Source of the DNA: Podocnemis expansa
Lineage: Eukaryota > Chordata > Testudines > Podocnemididae
NCBI GenBank assembly: GCA_007922195.1
Contig: ML682008.1
Span: 11,935,880-11,999,879, forward strand
Length of the DNA: 64,000 nt
Direction of reading: 5' to 3'
Position 1 is the stretch's first letter. The number at the start of each line of letters is the position of its first letter. Shown here in pieces: positions 12,354 to 25,335 of the stretch. The notes under the pieces were generated by a model that saw only the letters and a program-made list of their open reading frames with translations, ran no database searches and had not been told where the DNA came from. The translations under genes and the position numbers were made by a program.

Positions 12354-12607
12354 ATCTAACAACGCCACTAAAAAAACGAAGACTTTATCAGTTGTTGGAT
12401 TCTGCTTATTCAGAAACCTCTACACCTACTCCTTCTCCATATGCCACACCAACTCATGCTGATATCACTGCCACAGACCCATCATTGTTTGCTACTCCTC
12501 CTAGGATAAAAGCAGAAGATGAAACTTGTAGGAATGGTTACAAACCAGTATATTCACCAGTTACCCCCGTGACTCCATGTATACATGGAAATACCATGCA
12601 CTTTGAG
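12354..12607 (+). CDS. KMT2E: KMT2E coding exon (Thr/Ser/Pro-rich)
   Basis: This 254-bp exon is entered with two bases (AT, completing Asp from the exon at 9070-9214) and left in phase 0 (GAG, donor GTGAGA). It encodes [20 protein letters not shown], then a run of TP and SP dipeptides ([13 protein letters not shown]), then YSPVTPVTP and GNTMHFE. The TP-rich stretch is typical of KMT2E and offers many candidate proline-directed phosphosites (inference). LKKRR is a basic cluster. It joins in frame to the 57-bp exon at 13700. Confidence 0.95.
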
Positions 12608-13699
12608 GTGAGATTTTCAGATTAATTTGAATATGTACTATTATCCCAATGTATTAATAAATGAGACATTTTGTTATCTGTAATAACTGCTGTCTTGGGC
12701 TTTGCACTTAAAACCACTTAGCCACTGGCTTTAAGATCAATATTAACACATCTGGTTTCTGTTCAAGGAATGTAAGGCCTTGTTTAGATGGCACAGCAAT
12801 GTGCATCAGTGGGCTTTGATTTTGTAAAGTGTGCTAACGTACTGTGTTCTTACTGCTTCATGTAGATCCTGCCAGCATGCTCTAAAAGGTAACTAGTTTG
12901 TTTTTTGAGTGCACCAGTGAAGTGTAGGCAGTTAGAGCACAGTACTAGAGACTTCTGTAAACCACACCCTCTCTAGGATGGTTTGTCTGTGCCATGTAGT
13001 GGCTCACTGTCTCCACTGGAAGTTACTATTTAAGATCCTGTTTCAGCAATCAGAATCACTGGGTGAACTTAACTCCTTGACTTTAATGGGTTTTCTGTGA
13101 GTACATCCACTTATTGAAAAATCAGTCAGGACTTGAAAATTGTACTGTTGCCAAAAAGATCTTGGACCTAAAATCTGAAAGGATCATGTACTTTTCTGTA
13201 TGTTGTATTGTGGGGGTCAGCAACCTTTGCTGGCCCCTGTGCCAGCCCTGCCTCCTCCAAACCCTCTGCAGGTGCTGGAGGTGGGGCCAGCAAGTGCTGG
13301 AGACATGGCCAACAGGGGAGAAAGCAGCTGTATACACAGCAACTCCTGCAGCCCCCCCAGGAGGCAGGCCAGCAGGAGGCTCTTGCGGTCCCAAGCTCTG
13401 CTGTGGGGGAGGGCAGGCAGCAAGGGAAGCAGCTGTGGCAGTAAGCTGTGCTGTAGGGCCTGGAACCCTCTGTGCTGCTCAAAATACGTGTGTGCTGGGG
13501 GTTATGGACCCCTATTGTGTTGTAATATATAATTAACAGCCTGGTAACTTTGGCTTGTCACAGCAGTTGCTGAAGAGTTGCTTTTATGTTGTTAAATTGA
13601 AAGAGAAGCTCTTTTTGCACTAATTTCTAGAATGGCTCAAGCGATTTCATTCTCATTTGTCACTTCAGATTGTTAAAATCTTACTAATTTTATTTTCAG
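12608..13699 (+). other. KMT2E: KMT2E intron with a GC-rich insertion
   Basis: This is ordinary intron sequence with a GC-rich block at about 13213-13515. That block begins GGGGTCAGCAACCTTTGCTGG, a typical left end of a reptile hAT family. The right end is not convincing. No exon is seen. Confidence 0.65.
13213..13515. mobile_element. GC-rich hAT-like fragment
   Basis: The left boundary GGGGTCAGCAACCTTTGC looks like a hAT terminus, and base composition changes abruptly here. The right terminus is eroded and no target duplication is visible. Open frames on both strands are compositional. Confidence 0.4.
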
Positions 13700-13756
13700 A
13701 ATATTTCCTCACCTGACAGTTCCCCAGAAATTAAGAGGCGAGCTTACAGTCAGGAG
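13700..13756 (+). CDS. KMT2E: KMT2E coding exon (57-bp micro-sized)
   Basis: This is a 19-codon exon in phase 0 at both ends (acceptor TTTTCAG, donor GTAAGA). It encodes NISSPDSSPEIKRRAYSQE, which continues HFE from the previous exon and precedes GYDRSS in the next. The SSP pairs followed by IKRR match the vertebrate KMT2E order. At 57 bp it can be skipped without a frame change. Confidence 0.95.
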
Positions 13757-15425
13757 GTAAGAATTTTTGCAAGAAACTGTAGGAACATCTGATCTGTATG
13801 TCTTCATGTGTAGAAAAGCATCTTAGCTATTGTTTGCAAAACTAATAGTAAGTTGGTGAAAATGTGTCAAGTACAGTAATTTTTCTTCACATTCATGCTG
13901 TCCACTTCTGTACGTTCCCTTTTTATTTGTTTGCCCTTTCTCCTCATGTACTTGCCCTTCTTTTTTCCCCTTCCTATCATATTCTTCCACGTATTTTCCA
14001 GTTTCTTCTTTTTCTATCCCACTGAGAGTTTAGTTCCTCTGTAGATTACTAGCACTGGAGTGCAACATGATCCATATATTTGAGGACATCTAAATGAAAT
14101 TTCATCCAGATAAAAATTGTATTACTTTATAGATCACCCCAGCAACAAATTTAAGAGTTGAAATTGGTGAAATAGGTGACTACAGTGTTAGTATTGGAAA
14201 ACCCTATGCACTAAAATGTCTAGCAATGGTCAATAAACCTTATTTATATACCCATTCTAATACTCATCTGTTCAGCTGAAGACAGTACTTGAGAAATTAA
14301 CTTACTTGCATGATCTAATGGGAGTCTTAAGAATGACTCAAATGTATCTCTGAAAGTGTGGAAAAAATTAGCCACTGAGATATGTTAAGTACATCTTACA
14401 CGTTAGAATTATCATGGTGGTTAAATTTTCATGTCAGCTGAATGTATGAACTGTAAAGTTAATAAAATACTTAGTTTAAATGAGCTTAACTGGTTATTTT
14501 CAGACACTGTGCTTGAATAGTTTTAATTATGTAGCTAGTTTTTACATAGATTGCACTTTGTTGTCTGAGTTACTTAAATTAATGTAGTTTGTTTGGGAAC
14601 TCTTAATAAAAACTAGAGGCTTATAGAACGTTAAAGACAGATTGGGTTTTCAAAAAAGACTATAGAATCTATTTTCTTGGGCACATATAATTTACAGCAT
14701 CAGAATTTGCATATTTGTGTGGAGAACGTTTGTACATAAACTTTACACTGACTTAAGGCTTCTGGGAATTTTCATAGGAAAGGTAACATTTTGAGCAGAA
14801 AGTTTTATGTGGTACTAGCCTTCTGTGATGCCTAGAAAGACATTTCTCTTCTAAAGCCAGTTAGAATGTCGGTGGTAGGAGGGGGATTTCTCTTATGCTT
14901 GATAAGTGAATCGATACTTGTAAAGAAACCTGCCACATGTGATTTAAATTCTTTAGGACAGGAACTTTGCTTCTGTTGAGCTTTCTATCATAAGCACTGA
15001 CATCTAAAATGTAATACCGGTATTCTAAATCTGCCTGCAATGTCAAAAGTATACATTTGATTAAAATGTTACATCTCTCATAATATGTACCAAAAGAAGA
15101 AAGGGGTGGGTGTCTGTCTGTCTGTCTAAGTTGGCCTGTCTATGAAATCTTGTTTCTTTCTCTCCCTAATAGTCACATTAAGGTGGCAAGAAGGGATTTA
15201 AAAAAAAAAAAAAAAAATCTAACCTGATACTAAATGTGTCCCTTGAGAGTAAGTGGTCTAATTCTGATGATAACCATTTGTTCCCAAAACCAACTGGGAT
15301 TTAATTTTGCTTTAAGGATGCAATTACTAATGACCCCAAAATGTTACGTGTAGTACTGTAAGAGGAAAAGTTTTATATTGTGAAAAATACTCAATATCTG
15401 CTGTCTACTCTTTTTCTTCATGCAG
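13757..15425 (+). other. KMT2E: KMT2E intron, no recognisable feature
   Basis: The interval is AT-rich, with a short (GTCT)n stretch near 15111-15127 and a poly-A run near 15200-15217. No transposon termini or exons are recognised. Confidence 0.7.
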
Positions 15426-15992
15426 GGATATGATAGATCATCCACAATTCTAGCACTGAACTCTTTCAGAAATTCCAGTCTGTCAGAAATGGGCCTGCAA
15501 GAAATAAAGACTATTGGATATTCTAGTCCAAGGAATAGGACCGATGTCACGAGGCAGTGCACTGGAGAAAAGGAATCTGTATCAGACCTCCAGTTGGGAC
15601 TCGAAGTAATTGAGCAAAGTACACTGCATAAAAACTTGGAAGCCCCCTCACATGATAGGACTGATTCTAACAGCCAACTAGAAACTGCTCACTGTGGACG
15701 GGGCACAATTTATTCTACGTGGGTGAAAAGCCCCGACAGGACAGGTGTAAATTTTTCAATGAATTCTAATTTGAGGGACTTGACACCTTCGCATCAGTTG
15801 GAAGTAGGAGGTGGATTCAGAATAAGTGAGTCAAAGTGCCTAATTCAGGACGACGCAAGAGGCATGTTTATGGAAGCATCTGTTTTTTGTACGTCAGAAG
15901 ATGGAATTGCATCTGGTTATGGAAGGACTGTCAATAACGACATCTTAATGGATGGAAATTGCACACCCCAGAATCCTCCACAAAAGAAAAAG
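15426..15992 (+). CDS. KMT2E: KMT2E large internal coding exon
   Basis: This 567-bp exon is in phase 0 at both ends and encodes 189 residues. The acceptor is TTCATGCAG. The donor GTTACA is weaker than the other KMT2E donors in this window, and read-through would add 31 codons before a stop at 16086-16088. It begins [20 protein letters not shown] and includes [39 protein letters not shown] and [20 protein letters not shown]. It ends [11 protein letters not shown], which joins [10 protein letters not shown] in the next exon. All of these are conserved KMT2E blocks by memory. No folded domain is recognised; the region looks largely disordered. Confidence 0.96.
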
Positions 15993-18743
15993 GTTACAAC
16001 TTTAAGCATCATTCCTGATTTATTTTATATAGCTCAGTACATGCATAACTGTTATGAGAATGACCAAATTAATAAAAAAAACAGTTAATTATAGATCAGT
16101 TTTTACAGGTAGTACAATGCCGATATTACTTTGATTAGAGTACGTTTTGAAAAAGAATCTCTAATTTTCAAATCTGAAAATCACTGTTGTAGCATATATC
16201 CAAAATATCACAATACTCTTTAAAGTGATGCTGTCAACTTAAATATATGTTGCAAACAAACCAACCCAGTGCAAGTTTTTATTAGAGTAGGATATTAAAA
16301 ATCTATTTCGCTGCTTAACCTGTTGGTTCTCTGCGTGGACAAGGAAAATCAGTTGATGTCAGTTGTTTTTACTTTAAGGTTTAGTGCTGCAGGTATGTCA
16401 GGGGAGTCTTTAGTTCATGGAAACCTTTCTGTTTTAGGTGTTATCAAAGTGCACTTTTTTGAAAATTCAGCTTTTGAGCCAACTTTTAAATTGACAAATG
16501 CTAACTGAAACTACTCCTTTAAATTATGAAAAAAAAAATTATTTAAACAAAATAGCGACAGTATATTTAGGGTATGTATGGCTATAGGCCCATTTGGAGT
16601 GGTCAGTCATTAACAGCACTGACAGTTCTGCATAACGTCGTAGCTACATTTTACTATGTCGAGTTACACCCTTTCTCTCTCCTTACAGAATGGGGAAAAG
16701 GAGCACTGGGGATGATGGGCTTTCTAGCTGGCTACCTGCCAGGAGTTCTGGCCCTCATAGTAGCAGTTCTAGATTTCCTCCTCCTTTTTTCAAACGTTTT
16801 GTGGCAGTAATGAACAGGTTTCTTTCCTTTTCTCTGTTCCTCTTCTGTTACCCTCTCCAAGATGGCAAACCAGCTCATGAAAAGGAATCCAAGTCCAGGC
16901 TGTGCTCAGATTGCGAGGTGCATCTGCAGCTAGATACTGAAGGCGAGCCGTGCTCCTTATTCTGTCTGGGAAAGGGACTCTGACACTGATAAGCATGTTT
17001 GTTCCCAGTCATGTCACTGCAGCCCTTCTTCTTCCCAAGGCTCCTTGAAGATGAAGGGAAGGAACAAGATCTCAGCTGAAGCCAAATAGCTATAAACTCC
17101 TACAGCTCCTCTGCTATTCATCCTCATCTGATGCTTAAGTGAGCCTCATTGTCTTAAAATCCAGGCATAGTCAGTTAGGCAGCAAAAAGATTTCTCAGTT
17201 CTAGTCAGAGTCCTAAAATGAGTGTTTACAGACTTAAAAAATAAATAAATAAATAAAATAAAAAAATGCTGATTTCCTACCCCTTTCACTGATGAGGAAT
17301 ATTCTCAAAAGTAGAAGAGCATAGGCTTTATGTCTTCAATACCAGATAACCATGTCCCGATGAGAGAGAGAATGTAGTTTTATCTTCAGGAGGAATTTCA
17401 CAGAAAAGCAGAAACCCTCTTTCTGCACTCCCATCTGTTCCCCGAAAAGTTAAGAAATCAGAGGAGGTCTGAAAAAGTGCAAAGAGCACAAAAAGAAATC
17501 TGATTCCTTTATTCTTCCTGCTGTATCAAGAAAGAGGAATTCTAAGAAATGGAGGAAGAGCATGCTGAGAGAAAATTGGAGGAAAGTCTTTTCCTCTTCA
17601 ATACATGCAAAACCATGAGGAGAAGGTCATTACCGAAGTTAGCATGTAAAATCTATTTTGTAGCAGCATACCAGTGGGGAGAGAGGGTCCAAGTTAAGTA
17701 CATTACTTCTAAGAACAAGTTAGTTCCATGTGTAGTTTTTTAATATTATTGCAGCAGGATGAAAGTTCAAAGACAGGGCTAAAGTCTCTGTGCAGACTCC
17801 AAAATTTTACCATGCTGCAAGATGACAGCATCAGCGAAATCCATGGCTTATCCCCTCTGAAGGAAAACTTATCCAAAGGAAAATTCAAAGAAACTAAGAC
17901 AAGATGTTAAGTCTTAATGTAGTCAGTTTACAGTGGTTGCATTCATGGTATTCTTCATAATTTGTTATGGTGACCTCCAGGCAACAGACAGCACCAATCT
18001 AGAATAAGAAAATCTATAATGGCCACTGTTTCTGTGGATTGAGTACATTTTGTTGCAGTATTTATCTATACCCTTGAACTGTGCAAATATCTATTTTAAA
18101 TGCACAGGTTCTCTAACACCTATATGGAGAGGGAAAAAGTCTAAAAAAGTAGTCAGATAAAAGGAGCAACTTAAATGCTTTGTCATGGCCTGTCTTGCTC
18201 CCTCTCCAGACTCCACATGCCTATAAAATAAATAAAGGGAATTCAGATTCTCATTTTGCTTCAAGCTGTCCTGTAAACAGACACGATTGAACTTTTGAAG
18301 AAGCAGATTATGGAATAGAAGAGCTTGAAGTCATCAGCGTCCTCCATGCAATAAAAGGAACAATGTCTACCCATATCTAGCTTTAGTATTTTCTCCCCAT
18401 ATGACACAATCCAGCCAGAGTGGGTCCTGTAGGTGCAGCAGCAATAATCTCCAAAGTTGATTTGCTTCCTGAAGTAATTTACCTCCAGTCTCGTCGTTTA
18501 ATATTTGATTCTTCAGAAGAAATCACAGTCCCTTGATGTAAAAGCAACACAACGTGTGTCAGAACAAGATCAGTTCTTGAAGGTATACACCATATTCTTC
18601 ATCAAGGAAGTCAGAAGCATCTTAAATTCTAGAGCTGATAGTATTTCTGGGTTTGTGAGAATTGCTTTTTTGGACAGAAATTTTATGCTTAACCATTTAT
18701 TATAATATTGCAGCATCTCTCACTGTTACTGTAGTATCCGACA

Positions 18744-18932
18744 AGTTCCAGAGGGGTTAGGCCCTGTTAGTCTGGTTCAGCAAAACAAACCAGGAGTCCT
18801 GTGGCACTTTTAAAGACTAACCAATTTATTTATTGTATATGCTTTCGTGGGAGAAAATCCCACTTTGTCATGTGATAAAAAGGCAGATGTGTTTGTCTTT
18901 TAAAGTGCCACCAGGCTCCTTTTTTGTTTTTT
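18744..18932 (-). repeat. Penelope-type terminal fragment with partial inverted copy
   Basis: The main part reads 'aaccaggagtcctgtggcac', 'aaagactaaccaatttattt' and 'cgtgggagaaaatcccactt', which is the reverse orientation of the common tail. At 18893-18932 a short inverted partner follows ('gtcttttaaagtgccaccag'). This makes it another, less complete palindrome of the kind at 3141-3736. Confidence 0.6.
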
Positions 18933-18974
18933 AGTATGTGAGTGCCTCAGTCTTCAACATGCTTATCCTCTCAG

Positions 18975-19150
18975 TGCTCCTGTGCAGTAAGGAAATAAAA
19001 TTCCCATTTTACAGATTGGAAATGTGTAAATGAAGCACAAAGAGACTAAATGATTTGCTTGCAGTAATACAGAAAGTCTGTGGTGGAGCATGGAATTGAA
19101 CTGTAGCCTTGTGAATCTGACTGCGGTACCCCAACACTTGAACTCTGCAT
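18975..19150 (-). repeat. MIR-like SINE
   Basis: In the printed strand it reads 'cccattttacagattggaaa', then 'gactaaatgatttgcttgca', then 'tggaattgaactgtagcctt'. This is the antisense of the conserved MIR body (TGTAAAATGGG and CTTGGGCAAGT type blocks). It is old and diverged. Confidence 0.6.
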
Positions 19151-21730
19151 ATATTTAGCAAGAGTTTAATTTCACACATCATACCAGAATGTTTCTCTGG
19201 ATTCACCTGTGGTCAAGAATGCTATCAATATAAGACCTTTGTCTTCCATCTGCATCCGGAGCTTTCACAAATATTCTGCTAATGATGATAGTAGCCAGTA
19301 TTAGGGCCCCAGGGTTACACATACTGTTTGCCTAGGTGATACGTTATTCCAGACTTTGTTCAGCAAAGCAGTTATCTACTTTGAAGATGCTCATGAATTC
19401 AGAGGTCTGAGAGCTTCTGTTCTTGAAACTTATTATGGAATCAAGTAGGGTTTGAATTAAAGTGGAATAGCTGTTCTGAAATAACTCAGTGTGGACACTT
19501 AACTTTGGAATGAGTAATTCCATTTGTGACATTCTTAAGAGTAACTCAAACATGGAGAAGCTTTGAGATGGACATGGAGCAGTCTGGGAGAAGAGAGACA
19601 TACCAGTGAGGAAAGACTTCTATGGAGATGTTCTATATATACCATGATTAGGCTCTGTTTCCATTAGTTGAAACTTATTAGTATTTTTTGTAAGCATGGT
19701 CTCACCTATACCTGAGGAAGATTGAAAGATCATTGCCCTAGGAAAACAAGTGAATCCCATTGAGCAGTAAAGTGCACATTCTGTAATCCCACCACTTCCA
19801 GTGTCAGAGGTGGAGTCTTGTGTCTGCCTCTCTAGATAGAGACCTCAAAATTTATGCAAGTCTTCTATCAGTGATTTACTTTTGACTGTTATGGTTAGTT
19901 TCAGCTTCCAACACATTTTGTAGAATTAAGGGCAGTTTGGCTCTCTTGACTTTTCAAAAGGAAGTCTTGAAATCTGATGTTGTGATACAGTTGACTGACA
20001 TGACCAGCAGCATCTTACACCAATTAATAAAAATATATGAGAAGCACCATCAAACATGTAGAAGTCATTTTCTGGGTGGGGCCAGATCTCTTCTAATCTC
20101 TACTCTACATGTAAACTCTTCAAATCAAGTGATTTAGCAATATGAGAGGGGATTTGATCAGCAATCAACATGGGCCCTCATTAGAAGGGACCTGAAGACT
20201 ATCAAAAATGCCAAGTCTTCAACAGTAGAATAGTTTGCAAACCAGTTAAATGTTGGAGACTATCTATCTTTTTAAATAAAGTGAACTTAATTCCTTCAGA
20301 TGGGTGCCTTATAGTATCTGACATTTTTATAATTAAATTTCCCACCATTTCTTTTTACAAAACAGTAAACGTAAATAAATGATAAGGCAACGCTAATTCT
20401 GTTGTCAGACCTGATGGCGATGTCCTTAATTCAGCTCCTTCCTTCTCACACACAATGACTTAAGTGGGTGTTGTTAGAACTGCGTTTTTTTTTTTTAAAA
20501 TCAGTCATATGCCCAGATGTGGATTCAGCATATTAATTTTAAGCTTCTGTTTTTAAAAAAATCATGGCTATGATACTTGCACAGCACCACTTCCCGTTCT
20601 GTGTATATGCAGTTGGTCAGAATCTCAACAGTTATAAATCTGTGTAGCTTCAGTGATTTTTAATAGGACTATGACAGTTTATACCAGCTGAGAATTTGTC
20701 CCCCCAGTACTTCATGGTTTTTCTGTTTTGCTTCCTTGGGCTTTCCGTGATAATAAGTCTCAAAGCAGGTTGCCAGAAACAGACATGAAAGCATAAAGGG
20801 GTTAAAACTAAGGTGCACAGAAAGCCAGTTTCTTAGTAAATAAAAACACTGTCAAGACCTCAGTGTCAGTATTTCAGCTTTTTTTCCTCCAAACCCAAAA
20901 TGGCACACTTGGGAGCAGCTTTGCACAGATGGTTCTCCTTGGGAGTAGGTTACTATTATTTTTAAAACAGACTTCATTCAAAAAGTTGCAATTTTATATA
21001 AAAACTTTTCTATTTTTTTTTACTCAGTTTACATCATGCTCTTCAGTAATGAAATAAAACCAGATTTTGACACACAATCTTGTGTATGCTGAGTCTGTAG
21101 CTTTTATTAAAATACAGTAAAGGGTTAATTGAAAACAAAATGCATGAATTAGAAATAATTCATAAAAGAGAGAAGTTCACAAATAAAATAGGGATTGTAG
21201 CAAATCCTTAATTTTTACCGAGACTAGACCAGCACTCTGGCAGGATTTTTAATGCAAATACATCAGGAATAACAGGACAATAAAATAGCTTAAAATTGCC
21301 ACCATTATCATATGGTAGCTAGCAATGAGAGATGCTGCAACTCCCAAGAAACTGCATTCTTGGGTCTTCAGTGTTTACAAGGCAGTGCCCAGCAGTACAG
21401 CTTCAATAGAGGAACCTTCGCATACTTGCTGCCCCAGGTCCATTTGCCACCTTTTCCTGGGATAAAAAATATATACTTCCTGGCAGATATTTCCCTGTAC
21501 ACCTTCTATTTTTATTTACCAGAAACCAAAGTAAATTATTCCACAAATCTCCAGAAAGACACATCATTAAGCCCTCCTATATTATATTTTAGAGACCATG
21601 CAAGTGGTATTTCCATTCAAAATTATTTGAAGAGAACTGCTCTGTAGAATTTATTTTAATTTTATCAGAAATCAAAAGTTAACTGTTTGTAATGAAAAGT
21701 GAATAACCTTTTCCTTTTTTTCTCCCATAG

Positions 21731-22029
21731 GTGTCTTTATTGGAATACCGAAAGAGACAACGAGAAGCTAGAAAAAGCGGTTCCAAGACAGAAAGCTTTT
21801 CTCTGGTTACTGTATCTCCTCATGCTGCTGGTGGAGGAGGCATAAGCAGTCAAAGTGGTGCTAATGATGGGTATAACAGTGGTGAAAATGGGGATCCAAC
21901 CGACAGCACTGCTAACCTATCTTTACCATTGCCAGCTACCGTTTATAATACGACTCCAGAAGAAACCGGCAACAACTGTCCAAGTAAAGAAGCTTCCTCC
22001 AGTGAAAAGAATGAACCTGAAGTTCAGTG
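21731..22029 (+). CDS. KMT2E: KMT2E coding exon
   Basis: This 299-bp exon is entered in phase 0 (acceptor TCTCCCATAG) and left with two bases (TG, donor GTAAGC), which are completed to Trp by the G at 29557. It encodes [19 protein letters not shown], a conserved basic segment, then a Gly/Ser-rich stretch ([20 protein letters not shown]) and KNEPEVQW at the end. The Gly/Ser-rich middle varies between vertebrates. The basic start is one of the most conserved blocks of the KMT2E tail (memory). Confidence 0.95.
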
Positions 22030-25027
22030 GTAAGCCATTTAATCCAGACCACAAGTTCAGAAAATGTTTGGGTTGCCAAACTGACAATTGGAGAAGCACT
22101 GTGTCACTCTGTTTTACAAATTTAAATTTGTAAATTTAGAGTGAAAATGTAGCAGTGTCTCTAGGAAATACTATATCAGCATTATGTAAAATTGTGTCAA
22201 GAATTCCTGATAGTATCAGCTAATTTTATGAACACAAAGGGCAGTGTTTCATAGACTAAGTTTGTCAGACTTGTATTTTCATATTTTGTACTTCGTTAGT
22301 GTGCTACAGCAGGATGGCTTAGAGGCAAAAGCAATGGGATACCATTTATAAATTGGTAAATGATACATGTTTGAACAGATTACTTCAGTTACATTTATGT
22401 CACAAAAAATAATTTTTGACCAAAAGCCTTGCTTTTTAGTGAGCGAACAAATGTTTTATTCCTCATGATCACAGAGAATGATTCCTCAGGGAAATGATTG
22501 GAAGAGATACACACATTTGCTTTTGTCACTGAAAGTTTACACTTGCTAGTATTCAGCAATGTAAATATTTTATAATGCAGCATGACGTAGAGGTCTTTTA
22601 ATACAATAAATTTTCATATTTTAGCTTGGGTGAAACAAATCTACTGCTTGCTTCTGTGGATTTCTGTGGCAGAGAAAAAAACTTAAGGTCAAAATTGTAA
22701 CGTTAGCCTACCTAAATAGAGTACTTTTTTTTTTTTTTTTTTAAACTTAGAGCAGCCTAGGGTTCCCAATGTTGCTAACACAGGTAGAAGTGATGTGGCA
22801 TGAACCACAGTGGAAACTTTGGTCACATTTCCCTACTGTAGACGAGTTCCCACAGAGCTTGAGGCAACCATGAGTTGAGAAGCTGAGCAGGACGACCACC
22901 TCTGCTCAGAAGGTATTTACATTGTGCCTGTTGAGCACCAGGATTCTCACAGCTGGACTTAACAAAACTTTGGAGTTGGTCTTTAAAGGGGTACTTTAAG
23001 GAAACCGACTTTGCAGTGAGGAATCAGGCACAAATGCGTGTATTAGAATGTAAAGGGAGGCACCTGAAGAACAAGAGAGTTAAAGAAATCAACCAGCAAA
23101 GCAGACAGTACAGGGAGTATGCAAAATTCCTTACCAATAATTTCCTTTCTGCTAGCAATATCTCCCACAGTTCTTGGGTGCTGTCCTCTGCATGCAGGTC
23201 ACGGAGGTGGATCAATATTTTGGCACTGCATAGTCTGGCCCTGCTGCCTCTGCTCCTGCTTGCTTTCAGATGAGCTATTCCCAAGCTATGAAACTCATAA
23301 CATCAATAATATTTCAGAAGTAACAGAATAACTCTGTACATTAGACCTAGGAAAATGGTCCATATGGTAATAATTCCAATTAGTACCTGACCCTTGGTTC
23401 CTGAACCATCCAGGGGTAGGTAGAAAAATGGGAGATGCTGCTACTAGAAGGGAAATTATAAGGGATTGTCCATTCTATGCAGCCCAGCATCTCCCACAGT
23501 TCTGGAGATCTGGGAAGTAGCAAGCAGTGAACAGACGTAGGGAGGGTTATGATATAAAAATTAGGTAGGAAAAAAATACCATCCTTTATGTGAGCTTGCT
23601 CAAAAGGCTATGATTTCTCATTCACTGCACACAGCACCTACCTGCCAAAAGACGCCTCTGCAGAAGATAGGTGTGTCTTGTAGTGTTTGCTTAATGAAAC
23701 TTCACTATAGACCATGTGGCCACCTTGGAAATTACCAATGGACACATTTGCCTTGATCCCTTCTGGGACAGAAATCTGATGTGTAGGCTTCCACAATTCA
23801 TAGTGTCAGCCACCTAATGATGGATTTTAAGACCTTGAGTCACTGGCATTTTCAGGTAGAATGGCATGAATAGGGAGCCTGATCAAATTGTGGAATATTT
23901 TATGCTTGATATTTTCAACACTTGTCTGACATCTAAGGTGTGACATATCTTTCATTTGACTGTTACGGGTTTGGACACAGTGAAAAAAGCACAAACTCTT
24001 AGTAAGCACAGGAGCAATTTGCCTTAAGAAAAGAAGGGATCTTAAACATTACTTTGTCCTCATGCAACATTCAGTAAGCCTGCTTGCCAGATGTGACAAC
24101 TACTAAGAAACAAATTGTAATGGACAAATAAAAGGCTGATGCTGACATCAGATGCTCAGTAAGATGGCTTGTTGGAGTACAGAACTAGTGAAAGGTTCTG
24201 TTTTGAAGAACGGTCTGACCACTGGTCTTTCTAACGAGACAGCTCAGTCTGCCAAGAAGTGGTACTAGCCTGAAGGTCTTGGTCTGTGCCTTCTTGGAGA
24301 AAGACCAGAATGGTTAAAATTCGTGGCATTCTGGCACTCTCATTGAATCTGAACAAGATGCAGAAGTGCGCGTTTAGCATTTATGGTCTTATAGAGGAAG
24401 TGGTGTCTGAACGACTCTGGAGGACAGATCTGTCTGTACCCAGGCTGTTAGTTAAAGCTCTTTTGGGGTCCAGGTGATGAAGAGGAGCCTGTGAAGGAGC
24501 ATTGATTCTTCACAGAAGCTGGAGTTGGGATTTTAGTGTCAGCGCTGTCTAAGAAGTAGTCAAGTCTCCTGGCCCAAACAGGAGTTGTCAGTGGTCATCA
24601 CATGTTCTCATTTTATTTTCCAGGCCAGTCCTGCCAGTAGTAGAAAGGGTGAAAATGCATAGTGTAGGCCTTGCAGCCAGCCATGCAATACATCTGTGCC
24701 CAGGTATCTCGGGTCTGCCTCCCCTGTGAAGTATTTTGGCCTCTTTGTGTTTGTACAATCCAAGAACAGCTCACTGGAAGAGAAGCTGAGCATCTGAACA
24801 AGGAGACTGGTGCAGTCATCAGTTGGAGTTGTTGACCCTGCACCTGTTGACCCAGGCTGCCTGTTGGTTCAGGTCACCTTTGATGTGCAGTGCTCTGAGG
24901 GTAAAGGACAACTTCTCTACCCACCTCATTATTTCTGATGTTTCCATATGTAGTTCCCCTATGGTTGTAAAAATATGGAACTGTGGTAGTATTGTCTGAT
25001 TGAAACAGGATGTGGGTCACCTCAGGC

Positions 25028-25318
25028 TAAGGTTACCAGATACTAAAGCCTGGAAAGGAGGACAGGGAAGTACAAAAAGGACGACATTGGAGGACTCATG
25101 GAGAAAATGTAGCATTAACGTAATATTCTTCTGGTTTTTAGGGGGCCTTGGAACGCTTCCCCCTAAAAATAGGGTATTCTACGGCATTCCAGCATACTTT
25201 AACCCCTGTAAGTGAAAAGCCAGACAAAATCATGTATTTTTAAAATGCCTGCTGGATGGAGGATGTGAAGGTAAAAAGGAGGATATGTCCTCCTTTTGCC
25301 TGACATCTGGTAACCCTA
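25028..25318. mobile_element. Non-autonomous hAT, 291 bp, second copy
   Basis: The ends TAAGGTTACCAGATAC and GACATCTGGTAACCCTA are inverted repeats, and a perfect 8-bp duplication CCTCAGGC lies at 25020-25027 and 25319-25326. It is the same family as 10869-11154, in the same orientation and of nearly the same length. Confidence 0.88.
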
Positions 25319-25335
25319 CCTCAGGCTGAGTTCCA

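Larger units (their letters stand above)
15993..21730 (+). other. KMT2E: KMT2E intron with SINE and Penelope fragments
   Basis: This 5.7-kb intron contains a Penelope-type inverted fragment (18744-18932) and a MIR-like SINE (about 18975-19150). It also holds an A-rich (TAAA)n patch near 17235-17262. The segment 16690-18700 has degenerate open frames that could be decayed retroelement coding sequence, but I cannot assign a family. No additional KMT2E exon is seen. Confidence 0.6.

Noticed and set aside
16690..18710. Possible retroelement gag-like remains
   Set aside because: Short degenerate frames with Ser/Pro and Cys content suggest decayed coding sequence, but no motif allows a family call.
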